A stretch of 64,000 nt of DNA from Primula veris. Its lineage: Eukaryota > Streptophyta > Magnoliopsida > Ericales > Primulaceae. The position numbers and the translations under genes are program-made. Below, piece after piece: positions 22,325 through 33,485 of this stretch. The stretch's first letter is position 1. Every line of letters begins with the position of its first letter. The stretch covers positions 30,202,402 through 30,266,401 of the forward strand of contig OY821750.1 in assembly GCA_963682055.1 (NCBI GenBank), in the 5' to 3' direction. Under the pieces are notes generated by a model, which saw only the letters and a program-made list of their open reading frames with translations, did no database searches and was not told the DNA's origin.

Positions 22325-23115
22325 ACGGAGGGTGGACAAAAATATCGGAAAACCGGACCGAACCGATCGGTTCCGTTTTAAATTTACAATGTAATGAACC
22401 GAACCGAAACCGGTATCATAATTCGGTTTGGTTTCAATTCTCTGAAAATAAACCGAAAACCGAACTGAAACCGAAAGTTAAAACCGAAACCGAAATGTAA
22501 AACCGAACCGGATTTAAAACCGATCTTATATAAGTATGTATACGCTAGACAATTACTTTAGTTATAATGTATAATATTACTATACTTATATTATATCTAA
22601 TTATCTATATAGCTTTATACCTTTTAAACCTAGTTATACACAAAGGAAAATAATATTGTTCTAAATTTGTTCATATTGTTCTAGTTTTGTTTGTTTGGAA
22701 AGTAATGTGGATTAATGTAGTAAATTTTGTTTAAACTAATATTTTGTGCATGTTGTTTAAATTATTGTATATGCTTTAGTTGAGTTTTTTTTATATGTAA
22801 GTGAATATGCAGCAAACTCGAATGTTACTGCTTATGTATATTATGTAAATATGATTTTTAAAAATGTCATAAACTATTTATCTTGTTTAAATAAACCAAC
22901 ACAAGAAAATAAAAGTAACAAGTATAAACAAAATAGGTTCATTGACCTGAATATAACTGAAACCATTGAACCGAATCAAATATTTGAACCGAAACATAAG
23001 TCTAAACCGAACCGAAACTTTGAACCGAACAGGAACCGTTAACCAGACCAAACAATTTAGTTTCTATAACCAAAAGATGAAAACCGAATCGACTAAAATT
23101 TCGATTTTGGTTCCG
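22325..23115. mobile_element. hAT-like non-autonomous element with CCGAACC repeats
   Basis: About 790 bp with dense AACCGAAACC/GGTTTCGGTT motifs at both ends (22340-22530 and 22940-23110) around an AT-rich centre. The left edge 'ggtggacaaaaatatcgg' resembles the start of a common plant hAT MITE class. A target duplication was not found. Confidence 0.5.
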
Positions 23116-23200
23116 ATTTACCCCAAAACGGTTGTCTGATTCCCATATGCACCTATTTTGTTACGTAGTCACTTCTTACAAGAGTCATTATAGTTTTATA

Positions 23201-23995
23201 GTGCAATTAAAATAAACATACCATACACTTATTATATTAATAAAATCATACCATCAAAAATTACATTATCAAAAACATAACTTCAATTAATAATTAATAA
23301 TAAAAAAAAATATCTCATTTATTACTCCTATCTCTTTCCTCTCTCTCTCCTCCCTTCTCTCTCTCATTCTCTCTCCGATCTCTCTCCTCCTCCTTCTTTC
23401 TTTCTCCTATCTCTCCCTCCACATACTCCTCCATCTCACCGATCTCTCTCTGCTTCTCCTTTTTTTTTTTCCAGATATTTCTCTCCTCCTCCTTCTCTCT
23501 CTCCGATCTTTCTATTCGGTGAAAATTGATACGCAGACATCCGTCGGAGTGGACGACGAGGATATAGAGTAAGATTGAAAACTCGAGATTGATGCCGACG
23601 GAAATGCGGTCGTCGAAGTAGAGGCCCACGACAACGACGTGAAAGTTCAAGATTGGAGGACGGGTTAGTATTAAATCTGTTAAATAATGTATAAAAATGA
23701 AAAATAAGTGTATGAACTCTGTGAATTAATGGTATGAAGTTGAAAATTATGGATATGAATTATGTAAATAAGTATATGAATTATGTAAATTGAGATATGA
23801 ACTTTACGAATTAGGGTATGAATTTTTGGAATAAGGGTATGAAAATATATAAATTAGGGTATGTACTTTTGGAATAAGAGTATGGAATATATAAATTAAG
23901 TTATAAACTTCTGGATATGTTTTTGTTAATTAGAAATTTTTTAGGTATGTTTTCGTTAATTTAGTTTCAAAAGTAGTATGTTTTGTTAATTTATC
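23201..23995. repeat. TIR element with internal minisatellite, copy 2
   Basis: Same family as 692-1696, reversed. The right end, reverse-complemented, reads GGATAAATTAACAAAACATA, and the left end starts GTGCAATTAAAATAAACATA. The interior again has a CT-rich tract (23315-23510) and a degenerate array of about 20-bp 'gtatgaa...' units (23700-23900). The Arg/Glu-rich minus-strand frame over the CT tract is low-complexity and not a gene. Confidence 0.6.
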
Positions 23996-25009
23996 CTAGT
24001 TTGAACAAAAAATAATTTAAGTCGGTACAAATTATATTTGAAGTATAGTAATTTAAAACTGTAAATCAGTTTGAAAAGAAATATTATTAATCGTTATAAT
24101 TTTATAGTTTGACGTATATTATTCCTTAATTACATTCTAAATCTATACTATTAATTTATGTGAAGAGGCCTTATGAATACTTGAAACAATTATTTATAAA
24201 ATAGTCCTGTTAATTTATAAAATTACAAAATAGTAGTAGACACTTTTTACAGGAGAATTAAAAGAAAAAAAAAACTAACATCTAATTATTAACTTTATCT
24301 TCTCACAAATCATCAAATTCATTCCCCCTCTCTCTCAACCATAATTGTTCTTATCAAAGATTCTATCATAACGGGTTACATATATTTTTTTTGGATTCAC
24401 ACCGATAGACTGATAGTATTTTTTAAATAAACTAACTACTTTATATGGAAAGTTGGCAACCGCACATGTCTTACCTTTTTGAAAAAATTTGATGTTAAAT
24501 TGTTGTCAACCTTTTTAAATTAAGTAACTTTATTTCTCTAACTAATAATTATATTGAGATCCAAGTATATTTCAATCCAAATACAGTGACAAATAAGCCA
24601 TTTTCTCCTTTAAGATGTTAAATTGTCTGATGGTATTTAGAGAGACCATATGAGTTTTTAATAAGGTAAGACCTCTTTTACCCGAGTACTACGGTGATAG
24701 CTATGTGGCATGTTTAGTCTTTGTATATGATTGCAAATTTGTTATTAACTATAGTTAGTTTGTGTTTGGTAGGTCGATAGTTTATAGGGAGTTATTATGA
24801 GAGATCATATTTAGTCGTTTGGGTGATATATTACTCGTTTCAATTTTCTATTTTAGAGCTTGTAGGTTGTTTTATCGAAGATTCAATTGAGCTTAGATTT
24901 TGATTGGCTATTGTATGTGCCCGAATGGATTGTAGATTTGGGGATTGAATTTTAGTTCTTACGATTGGTAGGGTTGCCCAGATCGGGTTTGCACCCCCGA
25001 TGATGATTA
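23996..25009. other. AT-rich intergenic DNA
   Basis: No gene, RNA or repeat recognised over about 1 kb. Confidence 0.4.
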
Positions 25010-25447
25010 AAATACAATAAACTTAAGAATTAGTGACAATTTTCTTAGAGACAATCAAATTTTGTCTCTAAATTGTAATTTTTCGGAATAAAAATAATAT
25101 TTTAGACAAAAAAATAATTTTTTTCCCCAAATATAAATTTTAGGCACATAATTTGAAAAAAAAATTGTCTCCAAAAATAATCACATACGGACATAAGCAG
25201 ACAATTTAATTTCGCCACAAAAAATATTTTGAGACAAATTTTAATTGTCTCCTTATTTTCGTATGTGATTGTCTTTGGAGACAAAAAAAATCAAATTATG
25301 TGTATCAAACTTAGATTTGGGGAATTTTTTTATTTAATTATTTTTGCGTTTAAAAGATTATTTTTGTTTCGAAAAATTAACATTTTGAGATAAAATTTGA
25401 TTGTCTCTAAAAATATTGTTTCTAATTCTTAAATTCGTTGTAGTGTT
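25010..25447. mobile_element. degenerate CACTA-like MITE with long TIRs
   Basis: The right end, reverse-complemented, reads CACTACAACGAATTTAAGAA. The left has 'atacaataaacttaagaattag', the same end with changes. Both arms then share 'ttagagacaatcaaatttt'. A 'gtctcc...tatttttgaga'-type repeat runs through the middle. It is about 430 bp with no coding capacity. Confidence 0.65.
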
Positions 25448-25837
25448 ATGGAAACATGCCGAGCTAAATTCTTGAGATTTTTCCAAATTCTTTTATTTAA
25501 CTGCGCCTCCTACTTGGTTACCTCAACATTATTCTCGTTGTTTCACCGTGTCAAACAACTTTCTTGACGATATTTCACTACTTTTATCTTTACTTACGAT
25601 TTATTTGGCTTATTTTCTTTAATTTTTCATGGGGTGGAATTTAGACGGTCTTTTTCTAAAGTTACAGGCAATTGTGATGTTATATATTTTCAATTATGTT
25701 TAGTCATTTGAAGTTTATTTTAAAGGGCTATGTAGCTTGTACTATCACATATTATTATCATCAATAATAATAAGCATATTCGGGATTTTAAAAAATAAAA
25801 ATAAAATCTAGTTATATTTGTACATGACCTTGTGCAT
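25448..25837. other. intergenic DNA
   Basis: Nothing recognised. Confidence 0.4.
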
Positions 25838-27650
25838 ATTAATTGTTCATCATAATTTGATAATATAACATTTCAATTTTCAACACAGCTGCTAGCCCAT
25901 AGTCACATAGTCTGCCACGTTTATATATTTACATTCATATAATATCAATTATGAAGTCAGCAACAATCACGTGTAGATCTGTACATGAAATGAAACGAAT
26001 CGAATCGAAAAAACTTATGTTCATATTTATTTTATGAACTAAAATCCTTGTTTATGTTCAGTTTATATTCATTTAAATACGAACGAACATTTGACAAACA
26101 TGAACCCAACATTTGACGAAACGAACACGAGTTGTTCGTGAACATCTAATTTCTTTCAAAACATTTAATAATTTCTTTTTAAAATATATTTTAATTTTAT
26201 CATATATTATTATATTGTTAACTAGGATAAACTAGTTCATATATAACTTTAAGTTTATATATTGTATAAATTGTTGTTTACATACGTATGATTACTTTAA
26301 CGAGTTTAACACGTAACGATAAAATCGGTGAATGTAATTATAGTATGATTATATAAATTACCATAATAAGTTCGAAATAATACAAACATACCATTTATAT
26401 TATTATAGCATAAATAAGTTTATTAATTGTGTAGTGATTTTAGTTTTTGTTACATCATTAATAGATTTATTTTTTTATTTTATCAAACTTTATATATAGT
26501 TACACGATCATGGCCTTAGACGAACCGAACAGAGACATGTTCATGTTCAGTTCACTTAATAAACGAACACTATATTCTTGTTTATTATCGTTTTCATTTA
26601 TAAATGAACAAATATGAACCGATCATTAGCCGAGCCGAAAACGAACGATCATATCATCTCACCTAACCACATTTGGTCATTTTAGAGAGGCTTGTGAGAG
26701 GACAAATTAGATAGATGGCCGTTGGTAATACATGCTTGGACCGGATGTGAAATGTTAATGTGATTGATTACTACTTCTGGGTATAGCCATGAAGACTGGA
26801 CTTTGACTAACAAAATGTCAATTACCTTTCAAATCATTGAGTAGTGTAGTATACTATATTAACTTAAATTTCAACCCACAATCTGAATATTTATTGAATT
26901 ATTGTCCCCTTTAAAAATATACAAATTTAAGGAATTGTTACGAGTGTATCTAAAATCTAGAGATTATCATAATGCCTTCATTTTTTAATCAAACCATATG
27001 TGACCATGTCAGCATTTATCATTTTTATTTATCATTTTTTTTAATGAGAAGAAAAACAAATACGTACTTTAATTTCGTCAATTTATTACTATTTTGGAGA
27101 AACGAACAATTATTTAAGTACGTGTGAATTATTTAGAGATGGATGGAGTATTTGTTAGAGTAATACACATTAATAGGACTTTTAGTATATATACAATGCA
27201 ATATCAATACTTGAGATGTAGTTACACATAACATATGTTCTTTTCTAGAAAAATGAGAAAAAATGTTTATGTGTAAAATTGTATATAATTTGAAGCAAAA
27301 TCGATACTTCCTTATTTATATGCATGTCCCTCATCAATAGAATACAATTAAAGTGATTAATTCATATATATGATGAAATTCGCTATTTGTAAGGGTAACA
27401 ACATAATTAATAGGATGACAGTTTAAGATCAAATTTTTAATAGTCGAGGAGTCCGAGTATAAGCGCATTGGGTGACGTTGTTTAGACTCTAGAAGGAAGC
27501 TAACACATTTATAAAATATACAAGCAAATCTTAATACGCCTGCAAAATGATGGAACTGAAAATCTTCTTAAATTTTCTACTACGTCTTAGCATACAATTT
27601 ATTAGTGCTATAATGTATTATTGATGATTCTTATATTACTTCTCAACAAC
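25838..27650. repeat. duplicated non-coding block, unit 1
   Basis: This matches 40945-42115 in the same orientation over about 1.1 kb, for example 'ccttcattttttaatcaaa', 'gatggatggagtattt', 'tatatacaatgcaatatcaa' and 'gacgttgtttagactct'. Identity looks like roughly 85-90%. The extra length here is a 692-bp insertion at 25971. No reading frame is shared between the copies, so it is a non-coding segmental duplication or an unrecognised mobile unit. Confidence 0.75.
25971..26662. mobile_element. insertion in unit 1, hAT-like with TTCGTTT/AACGAAC motifs
   Basis: Absent from the matching unit at 41063, where 'gtcagcaaccaccacatttgg' is uninterrupted. Here 'gtcagcaacaatcac' and 'ctaaccacatttgg' flank the insert, giving a degenerate 8-bp duplication (acaatcac/ctaaccac). 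Subterminal repeats include GAACGAACATTTG and AATAAACGAACAC, typical of non-autonomous hAT elements. No coding capacity. Confidence 0.65.
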
Positions 27651-28270
27651 AAATCTCTGTTTTACATCATCAAACCTCTTAAATCTATTTTACACGTATT
27701 TAACACATCACTTCATATCAGATCAACTTAAATACACATACAATTTACAGATTTTCTCTCCAGCAGATAATCTAAAATACACATAGTATATTTATAATTT
27801 TTTTTATAATTCATTAATAAAATCTTAACAAAAATTATAAATTCAAAAATTAATACCCTAAAATTGAAGCAACGATAGTCAAGCGGGCATAAGTATTTAA
27901 AATATGATATCATATACATAAAATACCACTTATATTAAAATGTTTGAGTTAAAATTTCTTAAAAAATTATACTACTTCAAATTCATTTAGAAATGTTTTT
28001 TCTTGCATAATCTAAAACTTGTCTTTCAACCCCAAAAGTATAAAGTATTATTGTTTTTGAATAATGACCAACACTCTTAAGTAAAATCCGTTACTATTAT
28101 ACATCAAATATTGATAGTTAAATTTTATTGTACCTTATCCCATTGCATATCCTTTGCTAAGATATCCACAAGTTAAATGATGTGGTATACACTAAAAAAA
28201 AAAAAAATGAAGTCATTGGCCCAAACAAAGTTTTGATAATATCATACATCATTTTAACATTTATAAATGT
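27651..28270. other. AT-rich intergenic DNA
   Basis: No gene seen. An A-run lies at about 28194-28207. Confidence 0.4.
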
Positions 28271-28281
28271 AACAATAGTTA

Positions 28282-30517
28282 CTATAGAGATAAAACCTTT
28301 CCCTTTGTTTATATTTCATCCATGGGTTAGATCTCCCCTTTGTAACTCGCTCCGACCCTAGCGAAAGCTAGGGTTTCTCCTTTCCCCTCCCCCTTCTTAG
28401 ATCTTCTCTTTAAATCAAAATTTGAGTATGGTTGAAGCAAATTCCCTCGACATGGGAATCAAAACCGAAGGTGAAGCCAAAGCTTCACCAAGCTATGCCT
28501 CTGTCCTCAAATGTAAGATAAACTCTACTGAAAAAGTTGGTTTAGAGAGTAAAATTGACTCGACTAAAATTGAGATTATTGATATCCAATTGCCTCTAAG
28601 ACAAAGTAGCAATAAAGGTACTGAATCAGCGGTTATTTTTTCTCCTATTGAGCTTCAAAGATCGGAAGCTCCTCTACAGTTGGGTTTAATAGCAAAATTC
28701 AGCAAAGGACGGCCTTAGATTGAAAATATTATGGAACATATAGGGCTTACACCAAATGCCTATTGTAGGACTTATTGACTACAGTCATGTTTTTATAAAA
28801 ACGCTTAGTACTTATGATTACAACAAAGTTTGGACTAAAACTTCTCATGAAATGGAGGGTGATTTATTTAGATTATTTAAGTGGACATGTGGTTTTTCTC
28901 TCTTTAAGGAGTCCTCCATTGCTCTTGTTTGGGTTAGATTACCACTCCTTCCGCTAAATTTTTGTGTAGTGTCCTATCTTAAGGCAATTACACAATCTCT
29001 TGGGAGTTATCTTGATTCTGATTTAGCAACATTAACCCATGCTAGACCTAAATATGCAAGGGTGTGTTGAAATGGATCTTTTAAAACCAACAGTTGATAG
29101 GATTTGGATTGGTTCCTCTTTGGAGGAAGGATTTGGTTTTTGGTAAAAGGTGGAGTATGAAAAATCTCCTAAATATTGTTATAGATGTTGTTTACAAGGG
29201 CATGAACAATATGAGTGTAAGAGGTATAGAGAGGCTCCTCAAGTTGAAAGTAAAACAGCAGATGGCTATAATGAAGGTAACAAGATTAAAACACAAGAGA
29301 ATGGGCAAGATAATCCGAATATTAAGCAAGGTAACACTAATAAACTGGCGAGGGATGTTTTTAAAAAGCCTCATATGAACACTAATAATATGGGTGAAAG
29401 TTATAAAACTGAAAAGTTCTATAAAATTGTGAATGGCAAGTAGGTTGAGGTAGATTGTGCTAAAGAAAAAGAATTGCAATATGTATTTGATAATAAAAAA
29501 AAGTCACTAATGAGGTGGAGCGTCCTACTCCCCCTCTCAACGACTTTGTTATATCTGTTGCTAATACTTTTGAGTTAGTCTCAAATCAAGAAAAGTATAG
29601 TCATGTTAATGAAATCCACCAAATTAATGAGGTTTTAGATGAGTGTGTTGTTGGGATTGAGGTGAGTTCTAGTCATAATTTGGAGAAAGTTGATCGAGAA
29701 ATAGAGGTTACAAACTCTCCTCTATCTAAATTGTCCCCAAATGCTTTGGTTTTTAAGCCCAAAGAGCTAAATATGAGCAATATAGAGAATTCTGTGGGTG
29801 TTTCTAAATATAGAGAAAATGTTGAACCAAACGAGACGGACTCAATGGAAATACCAAGAACATAGCTAGGTGAAAAAGAAAATGAGCTATCAAAATCTGC
29901 CAAAAAAAGAAGAAGGAAGAAAGAAAAAGCTAAGGAAAATGATGAGGTTACTTCCAAACCGAAAGTGAGTGCTGGTCTCCATGACTATGTACATTATAAC
30001 CACACATTAGAGGATCTAATGAGGCTCTATAATATAGATTCTTCCTTGCTCATAGATCATGATTTTTCTTCTGTGGATGAGGATGGAGTTCACTCTGATT
30101 TGGGAGCTATTGATAATGAACAATGAGATTCAAAATGGCATAAACATTCTATGAAAACGAGAGGTCATAAAGTGAAAACAAGGTGGTAAGTGAGAGTTTT
30201 TTGTGTGAGTAAAATGAAGATTATATCTTGCAGTTTCTGAGTTACTACGACAAAGATTTACTTGCAATGGAGAAGCTTGGCTACTGAGGATGTAAAGAAG
30301 GAAAAGAAGACGTATTGATTTATCATGTTTTAGACACCTTGTTTTTTTTTTTTTAAATGTAGTAGTTGATAGCACATTTTTGTGGTGTGCCGTTTGGTTA
30401 TGTAATTCTGTTTTTTACCGGAATTTGGCCGGTTTATGCCATCATTGGGGGCATGGCCCATGAATCCGACTTTGGTTACTTTTGAATAAATTTTTGTTTT
30501 AATTAAAAAAAATATAT
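28282..30517 (+). mobile_element. LINE-derived element with ORF1 only
   Basis: Flanked by AACAATAGTTA (28271-28281) and AACAATAGCTA (30518-30528), an imperfect 11-bp target duplication. It starts with a CT-rich 5' UTR, carries a decayed ORF1 (28422-30125), and goes straight to a 3' UTR ending in a short A-rich tail. The endonuclease, reverse transcriptase and RNase H of ORF2 are wholly missing. Having target duplications at both ends, it probably moved in this form, using proteins made elsewhere. Confidence 0.75.
28422..30125 (+). pseudogene. LINE ORF1 (DUF4283-like, zinc knuckle), decayed
   Basis: RNA-binding protein of a plant LINE. Open pieces are at 28422-28718 (SPSYASVLK; AVIFSPIELQRSEAPLQ), 28756-29070 (FRLFKWTCGFSLFKESSIAL; LATLTHARPKYARVC), 29150-29443 and 29515-29865, with the frame traceable to the stop at 30123-30125. 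The zinc knuckle CYRCCLQGHEQYEC (about 29180-29220) keeps its CX2CX4HX4C spacing. It is parallel to the ORF1 at 47979-49777 (shared 'IEIxDIxLPLRQ', 'TLTHARPxYARVC'). A stop follows FSKGRP, and several frameshifts break the rest. The C-terminus is Lys-rich (AKKRRRKKEKAKEN) before a short acidic tail. Confidence 0.8.
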
Positions 30518-30528
30518 AACAATAGCTA

Positions 30529-30697
30529 TATTTTGCAATTTTATGTTTTTTTTATTACTCTAAGATACAACTGAAGTAAGTATGAATATGATAATCTAGG
30601 CTTTATCCTTACATAGACGGGACGAAGTCAGAATAAGAGATTTTTATGAATATACAAAGTGTATATCTATATGAAGTATTCTTATATAGAAGTTTTA

Positions 30698-30734
<37 letters not shown>

Positions 30735-30902
30735 GATTACAAAGACAAGGTCTTATAGGAATAGGCTAACAAGTTTGTAAATGTTAAAATGTGTGTTTTA
30801 AAGCTAGTTAATCATAATACTAAAAGAATAATGTTACAAGAAAACCATCGATCAAACTCAATCATCACCATATCCGACAAAGATAGTTGATGGATGGGGA
30901 AA
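30529..30902. other. spacer with (TA)15 microsatellite
   Basis: Contains an uninterrupted TA repeat at 30701-30730. Otherwise nothing is recognised. Confidence 0.6.
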
Positions 30903-30907
30903 GTATC

Positions 30908-32126
30908 TTTTGATCCGTGTGGCTAAATTTTAGAGGGGATGAATAAGTTTTTAAACGGATTTCGGATAATTAAAATATAGGTGCAACTAACAATCCAACT
31001 ATCGTAATTCAAAGTTTAAACGTTTAACAAAAATCAATGAAACGCTAGAAATACTATACGCTAGCAAACAAATAAGCAATAATAAAGAATGCGTAAAGTA
31101 AAAAGTAGTGAAAGAATTTGACACAACAATATATAGAGTTTCGGCAAACCCGTCTATTACTCTTCTCGGTATTCACGCTACCGATTATTTCACTATAATC
31201 TTGTTCCCAATATTACAAATTCTACCGAGCTAATCAATCGATTTACTCACCCTCTACCCGAAATTCCTACTCTTGATACAAGTGCAAACGAACACGTCTA
31301 CGAGTCAATGACTTCCCTCAATCTATGAGTACCAAAGTGTTTAACATAAAACTTTTAATCAAAATTTGGCTTAAAATCTTCTACCTAAACACTCACTTAT
31401 AAATGACCTTATAATTTGCTCTTTACAAATTTATCGAAAATAAAATAACACTCACAATTTGATTGCTTCTAAATAAGCTAATTTGTGAGATTTGAACATT
31501 TTTTATCTTGATTTGAGCTTGTATCGCTTTATTCTCAATTCCCATCTTTTTGAGCTTTTTTCTCAACAATGATGATTTTAAGTGTTTGTAATTGAGTGAG
31601 GTTAAGTGAGATGTACTGGTTGATGATGTATGTCTTTAGGAGATGGATTGGGAAGAGGGGGTTGTAGACCCAAAATATCCATTGGTCCATAAATTACCGT
31701 TTTTAGTGGTTGTGTGGTTTATTTATTGGTTAAAAGGCACACTTAGATAAAGTAAAAATGGGTTAATTCAAAATAGCAGATTTTTCGATCGGTCGAACTC
31801 CATTTTTGACATGTCGAAAAATATGGAGAACTTACTGCCCAACTTTTGCAATTTTTGATTGGTATTTCGACCTGTCGGATATTTTTCGACGTGTCGAAAA
31901 ATCTAGCAATTCGGTTTCTTGAAACTCTTGTATCTTTTTCGTTCGGACTCCAAAATGAGTTCCGTTTGAGCCGTTAGCTTCGATATTGAATGATCTATCA
32001 TTTTAAAGCCTGAAATATACATTTTTTATTTTTAAAAAAGATCAAGCATTATATCATCGAATTGTAAAATTATTAAATTATAATTACACTTATAATTAAA
32101 ATCAATTATTGAATCTATGGTTAACA
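30908..32126 (+). repeat. solo LTR, family S, copy 1 (old)
   Basis: 1219 bp with ends TTTTGATCCGTGTGGCTAAA (from an original TGTTG) and CTATGGTTAACA, flanked by GTATC (30903-30907) and ATATC (32127-32131), a 5-bp duplication with one change. It aligns end to end with the minus-strand copy at 51775-53034: GTGYGGCTAAA near the start, the 'tcttctcggta...taccga' core, and 'ctgaaatatacatttt' and 'aagcattatatca' near the end. No internal element is attached, so it is a solo LTR left by LTR-LTR recombination. Its length suggests a long-LTR copia lineage, but that is inference. Confidence 0.8.
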
Positions 32127-32131
32127 ATATC

Positions 32132-33485
32132 AACAACGATAAAATCCAAAAAGGGTTATCAAAGACATCGATCAATCGAAAATCTCTTGACTGGTCGCAT
32201 ATCTGGTTAGCGGGTGATTATTTTGTCTATTTTTTTCTCAAAAAACTTGACCGAGATCGAAAAACAAAAGTTTTGGTTTTGGATGGTTGGGTGGTCAAAA
32301 TTACCAGCCACCTGACGTATCAAATTTGTAATCAGTATCTTGACTTTCTTGATTTTAATCTTGTATTATGAAATTACTAAGATCTATCATATATTGCCTT
32401 AATATTTCCTAAATGGAATATACTGCTCTATAGTATATCAGCCACAACTACTGCCTTTTTAATTGTTCTAACTCAAAATGGAAATAATTTTAAAAAAATC
32501 ACTTGTATAATAGGTCAAAACAAGTCAAATGAGTATAATCAATTTAGGCATTTTTTTTTCTAAAAATACTTCTATTTTTTTTATTAATTACCATATTAAA
32601 TAATTTCATAAAAAATAAAAACTAATTACACTCTTTCTCCCTTTTTAACCAAACAAAATTTCTTATATCCTATATTTTTTCTCTCTAAATATTTGTATCA
32701 TCATCACAATTTATATTATATTTTTTTTCTTATTTCATATATATTTTTTTACTCTAAATTTGTATCATCATCATAATTTATAGCGCGTGTGTATCGTTTA
32801 CTAGTCTCAAAATAATAAAGTTGTTTAATATTGTACAAGTAATTTGAATATCATGGAAAAGATATATTCAATCAAATTTGAAAATTACCTACTTTTAAGA
32901 TTCTAATTTGTACCGATAATTGGGACACTAATATAAAGATACATTCAATCAAATCCGAAAAATCATATTGTACATATAATTTGGACATTTTTATTTGGCT
33001 TTTTAGTGTGTTGTATAATTTGTTTTTAATTTATCAAATTCTAATTTGTTGAAAATAGAAAAAATAAATTATTTATTGAAAATCATTATCTAACCCTTCA
33101 TTTTCTAATTTAGGGGTGGTTAATGTGACTGTAGCATAAGTAGTCAAATAAGGTGATTGTTTTAAAGATGCAATCAATCATTATACACCTTTTGATATAT
33201 TTCCTTGTTGCATTGTTGAAAAAGATTTTCTTTAAAAAAAAATTATAATTCCTAATTTTCTGCAGTAGATGTTCATTACGAACTCATATTTGTAAAGACT
33301 TCTTACAAGCTGATATTGTAACTCTGTTTTTGTAAAAAGATTTTTCATGTTTATTTTATTATACATATTTTTTTCAGAGTTTAAATTTAGGATAATAGTG
33401 ATATTTTGTGTTCTTGGTCTTTTCTAAAATCATGTTATGTGTAATCTTTCCGTGATTTCTAAAAACATTTGGCACAGGTCAAGGT
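32132..33485. other. AT-rich intergenic DNA before the neprosin-like gene
   Basis: About 1.35 kb with no recognised gene. A T-rich 'ctctaaattt(g)tatcatcatca' motif is repeated at 32684-32708 and 32752-32772. Any promoter for the neprosin-like gene would be here. The 84-codon frame at 32117 starts in the LTR and has no recognisable features. Confidence 0.4.

Noticed and set aside
23315..23650. Arg/Glu-rich 111-codon minus-strand frame
   Set aside because: Low-complexity CT-rich DNA inside the TIR element; the same tract in the sister copy is not open.
28194..28207. A-run as a retroposon tail
   Set aside because: No flanking duplication or upstream retroposed sequence could be tied to it.
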